From Ehretia macrophylla (lineage: Eukaryota > Streptophyta > Magnoliopsida > Boraginales > Ehretiaceae): DNA of 64,000 nt. The position numbers were made by a program, and so were the translations under genes. Below are positions 45,201 through 57,200 of the stretch, piece by piece. A model generated the notes under the pieces. It did not search any database and had not been told where the DNA came from. It was given only the letters and a program-made list of their open reading frames with translations. Location of the stretch: NCBI GenBank assembly GCA_037974665.1, contig CM075778.1, forward strand, positions 9,661,001 through 9,725,000, given 5' to 3'. Position 1 is the stretch's first letter; every line of letters starts with the position of its first letter.

Positions 45201-48200
45201 ACTTTCTGATACTAAACATAAGTAAAATCTGACACTGATAGCACAAGACAGATCTGAAGAAGAAAAGAATATACTGCGTTGCCCGTCAAAGAAACCAAAT
45301 GAAAAACGAAACAGGATAGATGTGCAAGAAAGTTGCAGGTGTTGAGCTCAACAGTGATTACAAATCAATGCATGCACAATGTAACCCACGTCCTTTACCA
45401 GGTGCTATGGAATTATGCTAAACAATAGCGCAGTTATTAGTTCTCACATTCTGTGTTTCATTCTGTTGCGACACATACGTTAATCTTATCATGTGATAAT
45501 AATATAAAAGGAAAACATTGATCCAACAGTAACAACTGAGTCAACGTAAAAGGGCTCACCTTTGGTATTGACAACACACTTTTATTTCCTTCTGAAGTGT
45601 ACTCGGATATATACAAAAGAAAGCCAAACATCTGATATCAAACAATTGTAAATTCAGCAGTATTTCTCTTCAAGCCATTTTGAGTACCTCTAGGACTAAA
45701 ATATAAGCTTCAGAAACAAATGGACATGGTTGTTGCATACCTGTCCCACAGACTCCATCGACAGAGGGTTCTCAAACTCAACCACATTGGCAAGGTTTTT
45801 ACTATGGTATAAATCGAGCAAAAACGAAGTTCTTTGCAAGTTAATGCGTCCATAGGCCGTCTTTTGGTTATTTGAGGGAACTAACATGGGAGTTCTGCTA
45901 CTGTATTTTGCAATAACATCCCGAAGAGCTGAAGCAGTACCATATGATTTTGTCAGAAGGAAAATAAGAAAGACTATGAAATATCTGAAAGTTTCAGTAT
46001 TAACTTTCGGAACTGATTGTGAGGCTGATGATTATTAGGTTCACCATAGACAAAAATGTCATATAACAGCACACTTCTTGAAGCAGAAAATGAGAACCCG
46101 ATACAATGCTAGATTCAAACATGGAAGATGCTTAAATTTACCACAATTGAACTCTACCTTTGTACTTGGCATTGTCCACATCACCAGATTCACTAATAGG
46201 TGCATCCTAAAACAAAAGCATTTTTGTTTGATAAGGACAGATAACCAATGGACTTATAAATTTTTATAATTTATGCTGAAGCTACTAGATAAGACAAACA
46301 TCTTACTTACATAATCATAGGAAGTTAGATCGGGCTTATAGTCAGCCTCATTGGTACCAGTGTTTGCACCACTATAAAATCCAAAGTTGGTTCCACCATG
46401 TGCCATCTAAAAGTTAGATGGCATAATATTTAACGTCAGGTTATAAGCATTTGTAAACAGAAAATTTTGAGTTTAGAAACATACATAAAGCACAGCAGAC
46501 CCATTTCTTGACAAAATCTTTTCCAGAGAAGATGCTGTAAAGGTTGCATCTGTATTTGCAATTTTTTCACCCCAATGTGTAAGCCAACCAGTGTAGAACT
46601 CTCTGAAAGAACATAACAAGATGGATGTCAGTGTTATCAGCTGGTGAGCATATTAGTTAAGTAGTATCCAAACGAAGTACTAACGCAGAAAGAGGTGGTG
46701 ATTTTCCCAGAGCATTAAACTCCTTCTGTAGCCTAAATATTGGCCAAGGATCATCTCCAGTGGTGAAGTCAACAGCTGGAAACCAAATCTGAAATTAGAA
46801 CTGTCTAAAGCAACTAAATATTATAAACTAAATACAGAGAATATACTAATGAGATGCTCGGAAAACGAATTTTCTTACACTCAAAAAGTATTAAGATGCA
46901 TATGAGGTTGCAAAAAACAAAAAGGTACTGATCATTGTTGGAAAAAAATGAGTATGTCTATTGAGAAGCAATTCGGCTGCCATTGATGTTGAATAAGTCT
47001 ATCTAGTTGTATTCCAGAGGACCTCAACTTTGTTCATTGTTACCAATGGAAAGAGTGTCTCTTTGTGGCTAGGAAAGATGTAGACTGAAGCCATCATCCA
47101 GGAGCCCATGACGAATAAGAGAATGTGTTAATCATGGTGCTGAAAGTATTGCAGTCTGAAAGTGCTGATCAAATGATCCAAAGGGTGCTGAAAGTGGCCA
47201 AAACTTGAGAAAAGTGTACAGTCATCGCTTCCAACTAAATAATAAGGCCATGCAAGTGACAAATAGAAAGGGAAAAAGACTATAACTTGTATCAATCATC
47301 AAGTAGGACTCAAAAGTGAACGGATAATATTATTAAGATATTTTATAGCACTGTTTACCTGAATAGACAGCATCTCCCCTAATTGTTCCTTTTTCAAGAG
47401 TTTCTCTTGAGCCACCATCTGTAGTATACCTGCCGATCATCAGTGCTTGGTTGAATAAATGAGAAACATAAATAAATCAACTACTTTCGACAATTGTAAT
47501 ATCTTAATCAAATTAGATCTGTTTATGTTGCAATAATTGAGTATCTGTCTGGTCAACAAGTCTGGGAAAGCAGTAAGTCTCAGCAAGAAACTTTTAACAA
47601 TTCTTTAACGAAAACATGCCTTAGGTGACGTGGAACAAAGGAAGATACAAAGCTATAGCATCACACATAAACTGAGATAAACAACAAAAGGGTAAGAAAC
47701 AAGAACTTACAAAATAATGTCATCTCCAAGGTTTCCTCGGGCTAATTTGACCAAATGATTCAGGTAGGCTTTATCATATCCATATGAACCAAATTCATTT
47801 TCAATCTGTAGCATTATTCCCATTTAGAGAACTTAGACTTAGTTGAAATATCAGTGGAGGTGAGAAAATGTAAAGGAAGAATAATAGATAATGGAACCAT
47901 GTATACAACATTGATCAATATAAAATTGTTTGTTTTGTAACACAGATACAAACTTTGATGAAAGATGGGTGCATGTTGATGATTATATGCAAAGTTCCTT
48001 GAAGATAGAGTACTTCTTTATATAAATTTAGGAACCCATAGTAGCATCAAGGATAAGAACAGAAACTCAAACTCACAAAGAAAAATAAGTTACATAGTTA
48101 ATGGCACAAACTCCCTGAAAGGGAAAAAATGTTAAGAAACTTTATTCAGAAAATAGATGAATTTCAAATTCTTCAAACATAAAAGTTAACCCAAAGCAAG

Positions 48201-51200
48201 CTATTTTCTACTATTTTCTATTTTCTCTTCATCGATATATGATGTAATCATCCTATTCATATGCTTAAGTGGGTTGTGCTATACACAAAACAGAAACGTC
48301 AATGTATGTTTACTAATTCAATATGTTAACATTAAGAAAAGAAAAGTGCACCTGGACCATTATAATTGGACCTCCATTGCTGTAAAGAAGTGGAACTATC
48401 TTTGGGAGTAGGATTTTCCACCATTTTTCAACCTTTGATGACAAAACAAAAGTAGATATTAGTAGTACGACATTTAACTACTCAAATCAAAAGCCACCAA
48501 CTAGATACATGCTCCATTATTAAGAAAATTAGTAAAGGGCTACCACTAATACTAGTAAATGATTGATGATCCTAAGCATTCAGGACAGTAAGAAATCATA
48601 TCTGAATGCAAAGTAACAAAACCGTGTTAAACAGCCTAAAAGAACCTGGCCCTTATTAGAGGAAAGCCATCCATGCTGATCATTATGGGGTTTCTAGTAA
48701 CTTTCAATTGGAGATAATGATGGCTTCCAGTTTATGGAATTTGAGAGAATACTAGAGAGAGAGAAAATGAGTAGAATCTTTAGAAGTTTTATTTCTAAAT
48801 CTGAATGCTTACATCATACAAGTATTTATAGTTAAGCTTCTCTTAGTCTAGCAACATGACAGCTGTCAAGTTAGTTGCATAACTAACTTGACAGCCTGTA
48901 CTAACAACTTAAACTAATCCTACTTGCTTTAGTTAGTCAATCTATACAGTATATACTACTTTTGAGCACTATCCTTATCATCCCCCTAAACTGATGAGGG
49001 CTTCAGCCCGAGACAGTTTGGCCTTGTGTCTGTAAAATTGAGCTTTGGATAGTGACTTGGTGAATAAGTTTGCTATTTGCTCAGCAGTAGGGATGTGTGA
49101 GACCTAGACGGCTTGAGAAACAATCTGTTCCTTCACAAAATGGTAGTCCAACTCAATGTGCTTTGTTCTTGCATGGAACACAGGGTTGGCTGCTAGTGAA
49201 AGTGCAGATTAGTTATCACAATATAGTATTGGGGGAGAATGAGTGACTTGTAGATCTCTGAATAGATAGGTTAACCATTTGATCTCAGTGTTTAGCCTCT
49301 GTGGAGGATCTAGCTATTGTAGGTTGTTTCTTGGAGCACCAAGATATTAGATTATGTTCTAGATAGATGCAATATCCTGTAGTGGACTTCCTGTCTGTTG
49401 GGTCACTTGCCCAGTCTGAATCAGAGAAGGCAGTGATAGAGAAAGTGTCGGGCCTGAACTGAAGGCCTTGATGGATAGTGGACTTGACATACCTTGGTGT
49501 CTTTTTGAGTGAGCAGTTATCACCCTCAGTTGGATGATGAATGTGCTGGCATAGGGTATTAACAACATATTGAAGATCAGGTCCAGTTACTGTGAGATAT
49601 TGCAGGGCTCCTATAGACTTCTAAATTGAGAAGGATTTGAACATGGCTGTAGATGAGCTTGAGGTATAGTGGAAGACTTAGAAAAGGTAGGAGTAGGAGA
49701 AGAATTGTAGTCTCGCATTCCCGTTTTCTTTAAGAGATCAAGAGCATATTGATGTTAGTGAAATAAAAACGGTTGCCAGAGGACTGGACTTGAATTCCTA
49801 GGTAGTATGTAAGAGGACCTAGATCTTTCATTGCAAACTTAGAACTCATGGCAGAAATTAGTGTGGAAATGGCTTCAGAGGAACTACCTATTAAGATACT
49901 GTCATCCACATATACTAGGATAATGATAGTGCCTTTACAGGAATGAGAAACAAACAGAGAAGTATCTGCTTGACTGCATGAGAATCCCTTAGAGATAAGA
50001 AAAGCTGATAACATTTCATACCAAGCTCTTAGAGCTTGTTTAAGTCCATAGAGGGATTTATTGAGTTTGCAGACATATGAGGGTTTAGAAAGGTCAACAA
50101 ACCCATGTGATTCACTCATGTACACTTCTTCATGGAGAGTGCCATGAAGAAGGGCATTGGAGACATCCAATAGTCTTAATGGCCATTGAAACTGGACTAC
50201 CAGTGTTAGAACAGTTCTTATAGTTTGGGATTTCACAACTGAACTGAAGGTTTCATTGTAGTCTAGTCCATGTTCTTGGTGATAACCCTTAGCTACTAGC
50301 CTATTTTTGTATCTGGCTACATCACCATTAGCACGTCTTTTTATTCTATAAACCCACTTGCAACCTATGGGTTGTCTAGAGGGCGGAAGAGGGACAAGGG
50401 TCCAAGTATTTTGGTTTTGGAGAGCCTGGAATTCTTCATCCATGGCTGTTACCCAAGCATTGTAGGTAGATGCCTCTTTGTAAGTTGTATTAAAGTTGTC
50501 TCAACTAGGTGTCTATGCTTTCTTTCGGCTAGGCCATTCTGTTCAGAGGTGTGGGGATAGGATGTTTTATGTACGGTTCCTTGGGCTTGAAGATAGTTGT
50601 GTAATTGATGATTGACAAACTCTTTTCCATTGTCTATCCTTAATGTTTTTATCTTAGGCTCCGTTTGTTTGCCGTAAAATATTTTCCCAGAAAATATTTT
50701 TTCGGATTTTACGATATTAGTAACACCGAAAAATTGATCAACTGTAAAATGTTTTCCAGTCAAAAATTACGGCTGCTTTTACTTAATTTTACGTTGTTTG
50801 GTAACATCAGAAAATTGGTCAACTGTAAAATGTTTTCCAGTCAACAATTACGGCTAGTACAAAATTCTGGAAAATGTTTTCATTTCCTTTGGGAAAAGAA
50901 AATATTTTACGGAACTCACGGTACATCCAAACACCAAAAAATATTTTCCAGTATTCTATTTTTCAGAAAAATATTTTTCCCCAACAAGTTATTTTACGGC
51001 AAACAAACGGAGCCTTAGTGTTAAATTGTGTATGGATCATGGTGCTAAAGTTATAATAGGCTGAGTATGCTTCAAATTTCTGTTTTAGGGGATAAATGAC
51101 GCAGAACGGAAGCGAAACACTAGATTCGTTCTAGCAAACGTCTTTGATACGAGGAAAACTTTAAATATTACAATTCTAGAATGCTAGAAAAGAAGTATAC

Positions 51201-54200
51201 AAAATTGGCTTTGTATTGATTTTGGTGTCTTTAAAGAGCTTAGGAGGCTATCTATTTATAGGAGTTCTTAAGCTTAAACATTTGCTAAAGTTTCCATGTG
51301 GGAGAAAAACAACCAAATAGTACTATTCAATTATGAATAACAAAATACTCCTCCATAACGCATCCTCGTGCAAAGATTTAAGGCCCCGAAGTAAGGTTCT
51401 TGAGAAGGTTTATTTGTTCTTCTTCTTGGGTTTGATTTTGTCAATCCTTTTCATGAACTCATTTGAATCATGTTCCACATCAATAAAGTCAAGTGTATTT
51501 AGAGTAGTCATCTAGGAAAACAATATAGTATTTGTAATTCATGAAAGAAATGACAGGGGATGGACCCCATACATCTGACTGGACTAATTCAAAAGCAGCA
51601 CCAGTAGTTATTGAACTAGAAGCAGAAAATGATAACTTGTGAGACTTAACCACTAAGCATGACTGACAATCAGATGAAGTAGTAGTAAGCTTTTCAGTAA
51701 GAATAGAAAAAAGTACAACATAAGCATTCCTTGAGGGGTGTCCCAGTCTGAAATGCCATAGATTTGCAGTAGAGAAGGCCTTCAAAGTAGTGGATGAGTA
51801 AGCAGTTGGTGAAGGAATAGAGGTAGAGAAGATAGGAGCTGGGAGTGGATAGAGTCGTTTGTGTGATGCATCTAACTATGCCATAGGAGCCATTCTAGGT
51901 CAACGTAAGGATTGAGTCCCTTATGTGATTTATTACGCAAGTCGTACCTTAGATGATGCAGAGAGAAATTACACTACAACTGAAAAAGAATTGCTTGTTG
52001 TAGTGTTTGCATTAGAAAAGTTTCAATCTTACATCTTAGGGTCGAAAGTTATTATCTTTTCTGATCATTCAGCACTGAAATATCTTATGAAGAAGAAAGA
52101 TACCAAACCAAGACTCATTAGATGGTTGTTGTTAATCCAAGAGTTTGATTTGACAATCAAAGACAAGAAAGGTAGGGAAATGTGGTTACTGATCATTTGT
52201 CGCGTATTGTGCTTGAAAATCCAAAACTTGAAGTTCCTTTGAATGATACTTTTCCTGATGAACAACTATTTGCAGTTTCTCACACCAAAACTCCATGGTA
52301 TGCTCATATTGTTAATTACCTTGTTGTAGGAAAAATACATATTGAGTGAACTAAGGCAGAGAAGGATCGATTCTTTTCCAAAGCAAAATACTATTTTTGG
52401 GAAGACCCCAATTTGTTCCATATTTGTTCTGATCAAATTGTTCGCAAGTGTGTACCTGAACATGAACAAGAAAGCATTTTTTCGTTTTGTCATTCTCAAG
52501 AATGTGGTGAACATTTCGGAAGATGTAGAACAGCGACAAAAATCTTACAATCCGGATTGTTTTGGCTCACATTATTCAAAAATGCACATGAATTCTGCAA
52601 AGCATGTGAAAGATGCCAAAGGACAGGTAACATGGGAAAAAAAGGACATGATGCCCTTGAATCCCATTTTAATTTGTGAACTTTTTTATGTTTGGGGTAT
52701 AGACTTCATGGGTACATTTTAATTGGTGTTGATTATGTGTCAAAATGGGTAGAAGCAATAGCAACACGAACCAATGATCATAAAGTGGTTTTGCAATTCT
52801 TGAAGGAAAATATATATCTTTTTTTTTGGAATTCCGAAAGCTATCATTAGTGACAGTGGAAGTCATTTCATTCACCGATCTTTTAAAACACTGTTGAGGA
52901 AATATTCAGTCACTCATAAGGTTGCTACCCCTTATCACCTACAAACTAGTGGATAGGTTGAGGTTTCTAATCGGGAGATTAAATCAATTCTTGAAAAGAC
53001 AGTTAGACCTGATAGGAAGGATTGGTCTAATCGTCTCATCGTGCACTTTGGGCTTATAGAACAGCATATAAGACCCCCATAGGAATGTCTCCTTTTCGCC
53101 TAGTTTTTGAAAAACCATGTCATTTACCTGTGGAGTTGGAATATAGAGCTTATTGGGCAATTACGAATGTGAATTTTGATTTGCATAAAGCCGGTGAAAA
53201 CAGGTTACTCCAACTCAATGAACTTGAAGAGAGTTTAGAATCATATGAAAATGCCAAACTCTTCAAAGAAAAGATGAAGAGAATTCATAACAAAATGATT
53301 GTTCGGAAGTCTTTTGTTTCAAGACAAGAACTATGGTTGTTTAATTCTAAGTTACGATTGTTTCCAGGAAAATTGAGGTCTAGATGGGATGGACCATTTA
53401 AAGTTGAACAAGTTTTCTCTTCCGGAGTTGTTAAGATAATAGATCAAAAAGAAGGTAAAACTTTGTTTGTGAATAGACAAAGGTAAAAACCAGCAATTAA
53501 ACTGCAAAATTGGGGTGAAGAATCGATTGAACTTACTAACCCAAGCAAAATGAAATTTTCTTCTGATTCAGTCTGGCTGAAGACGTTAAACTTAGCGCTA
53601 CTAGAAGGCAACCTTGTGTTCTTTTTGCTATTTTAATTTAAGTTTTGTTTGATTTTCGTCGTTTACATTTTACCCTGTAAATCTTTCTCCAGCTTAATGT
53701 GGTTTGGGTTTTAACCTTGAGAAATATTCATAAAGGTACAATTGTTATGCTACTAGTGGTCACTATACGTTTAAGTGTGCGGTTGGCTTGATTGTGAAAC
53801 TCTATCTATAGTGTGGGCCACTCCACTAACTTAATGTAATTTGGGTCTGTTGGGTGTTACTTGATAAGGTAGTTGGGAATGTGAGCATACACCAGACGTA
53901 ACGTCTGCAACCTAAAACCCCACTGTAATACCCTTGACCTTATGGAACTGGTTGTGGCCTATCGTGTGCCAAAGGAAAGTACTAGATGCCGTGAGCACGG
54001 AAACCTCTGAAAGAGCCAGTCCTCAATATAGTTTTAATTCAACTCTTGAACCCCAGAAAAGAGTTTAAATGATCTAGGTGGTTAAATTATTTTTCCAAAA
54101 AATTGAAAAAAAAATTGAGTATAATTTGTGCGTTTTTGGTTTGTGATGTTTTCCTCTTTAAAAAAAAAACAAAAATAGAAAAAAAAAAGGGTGGCCAAAA

Positions 54201-57200
54201 AGGTTTTCAAAACATAACCCTACCTCTTCTTCCTTCATTCTCTTTTTCTCTTCACCGCTATACACTCCCCATCTCTCTCACAAAATCATCACATTTTCCT
54301 CTTCATCACTCAATCTTATTTCATCAACTGAAAATGGTTGATTCGGTTTTAATGAATGATTTGCCGTTCATTGTGGCTATCATTGGCTTTGCCCTTTTCG
54401 TGTACGTCTTCCTCCTCTACATCGTGATTAGGATGGGATGAATCCATAATAGAACAAACCAAGAAGAAAAAAAAGATTTTTGGTTTATGAGTTTGTTCAA
54501 TTAGTTGTTTTGTAATGTTTAATTTTGGTGTTGTAATTTTTACTTTCTATGAATGTTTCCCTTTTTTTTTCTTATCATTAACTTGAAAAAAAATTGTTAT
54601 GTTAGTCGTTGTTTTCTATATTTTAGATTAATGCTTATTTTTATTTTATGCATGTGCAATAGTTTATACTTATATATGTTATTTATAAATTTTGAGTAGA
54701 TCTTGGAACAACACGAAAAAAAAAAAAAAAAAAAAAATTTGAGTTTGTTGCTCGGATTTGTGGTGACCATGAAAGAGATAGTATTTGTGAAGGTTATGAA
54801 GGATGATGGTGGAGGAGTTTGAGGAAGAAGATAGATTGTTTCTGTCTTTTTTTTTAGAAAAATCAAAAATTAAAAAAAAAAAAAAAGATAAGGAAAATAC
54901 AAAAAAATGTTGAGGTTGAAAATGATAATGAGTTTGATTTTTGTTCTTTTATTTTTATAAATCCTAAAAATAACAACAAAAACAAATGTTTATTTTGATT
55001 AAAGTGGTTTTTAAGAATTTATGTTTTCTTTAATTTTGTCAAAAAAAATAAAAAAACAAAAAGTTGAAATTTTTTTAAAAAATAGATCTTGCGAGAACCC
55101 AATTGTATATAATTGAGTTTTACAATTTACAAAGAGTTTGTTGTATATAGTTTTAATTCTATTTTATCCTCATAATATGTTGATGTTTGAAGTTATGAAT
55201 GATGATTCTCTTTCAGAACTAATCGATGACCAATGCTTGAAATTTTTATCAGGTTATATCTATCTTTTTAATACATTACGTTATTTTCTTACATTGTGGA
55301 TATTGTATGGTTTGGGTTTGAGAGCAGAAAATATTCAGTACCGCCTACTAAAAATTTTCAAAATTTTAAAATTTTTGAATTTCCATTTTATGCTTCATTT
55401 ATTTATGATAATTAAATTTAAGTAGTTAATTGTTGAAATATGTTAGATTTTGATAAAACACTTGAATTAATTGTGAGAATGGAACAAAAAAATAATTAAC
55501 CACTAGAGTTGAGTATTTAAGGATTTTTACTCTTAAACCTTCATAATTGTTATTTTATCTTGACAGCGTCACATGATTCAATTAGAGATTTTTGAATAAT
55601 TATCATAAAGTATTTTTAATGTGAGATATTATGTTTTATTAAAATTTGACTGATTTTTCTAGGTCAATGTACTCACTTAAAAAAAATAAAAAAGATGTTA
55701 AAAATGTATAAAAAAAATTGAAAAAATACATATTTTAGATGACTCATGTAACATCACTCAAATATTCAAAGTGTTGATTCAACAAAACAGAGGCAGAAAA
55801 AATCATAACGGGTGTTTTCGCTAACCATTTTTTTAGCACCTTTATTATGAAAGGCTATCAATTCAAAATCCTGTCAGACAAATCTCATTTCATCAAATAC
55901 AATGCAATCAATGAAATGCGACACTTCAAAGAAACCAAACAATTAACCATTATCCATTGATCGAGTCATCTATTCAAAAAAAAAAAAATCTAAGGGAGTA
56001 TTACATGACTTGGAAGGTAGTTAATTTTTTACATTACATGACTATCCGTAAGAAATATTTTCAATTTGACAAATCTTGCGTGATTATTTTTTTTTTTACC
56101 TTTTGATTGAGTTACAAGTGCTTAAAAAGGCTTTAAGGATTTTTTGTAATTAAGATGTGTTTCTCTCCTGCTAGATACAGAAACAACTTCTTGGGACAAA
56201 ATTGTTTGGAAGACAGGCTCACCATTAATTTTGTGTTTTATAGGATCTAATTATATGTTTACATTTACTATTCAAATTTGATATCTTTGAATTTATGAAC
56301 TACTTGATGGCTTTGCTTGAGGGCAAGCAAATGATGGGTTTGAGTAAGTTGATAAATTCATAGTTTTTGTATTTTAACTCATTAAATCATGTACAATTGT
56401 ACTATTATTGTAAGTTTAAATTGAATATTTGATACAAATTTAGTGCAATGTAGGTTTTGAAGGAGAAATGATGAAAATGATGTCAAATACCAATATTTAA
56501 AAACGATCGTCGATACAACACTAAAGGAGGAAGGTAGAACGACCTTGACATGAGCAAATCGAGATTGAATTTGGCCAAACGGAGTGCGAAAACAGACTCA
56601 TGAGAAACCTTGAAATAGCATTAATCAACTTTTGGTCAAAGTTAAAGTCAACGATCAACGCAAGAATAGTAACATTCAACGCGTGAACAGTAAAACCGTG
56701 TGCAAAACACGTGAATAGTACTGTACAAATAGAAACCGCCGAATAGTAACCAATTTTCTCCTCTAAATACCCCCCTTCCCTATTCAATTTTGGACACCAT
56801 TTATTTCTTAGATTTTGTTCTTCTTGTTGTTGGATTTATATTGTTTTGTTAGTTTAGAAGTAATTTAGTTTAGTTCAAAGTCCAAATCGAGGAGGCTATA
56901 GCCAAATCAAAGTCGTTCCGAAGAATCAAGATCCGCTATTTTCGATAAGTATTCTTTAGATTTCTTGATTTCCTATATGGCTTTCTATATTGTAATTGTT
57001 ATTATGGCACATTAAACCCGATATTTGGGGTGGTAATAAGTGAGGATATTTTTGTATATAATTCTTAGATTCAGATTACTTTATGTCTCATATTTTTTTT
57101 ACTTGTCAAGTATTACTTGATTAATCATGCATAGACTTGATGTCATGTTTTCATTAATCAAGAATACACAAACGCCGATTTTGTAAACCAGTGACAATAT

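Larger units (their letters stand above)
48978..51096 (-). pseudogene. Copia pol: integrase end, reverse transcriptase, RNase H
   Basis: Read on the - strand, excluding the MITE at 50657-51014. Integrase: [18 protein letters not shown], then [23 protein letters not shown] 50443-49730: [50 protein letters not shown] and the active site [11 protein letters not shown]. RNase H about 49430-48980: [46 protein letters not shown]. Stops occur after RT and in RNase H. Confidence 0.9.
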
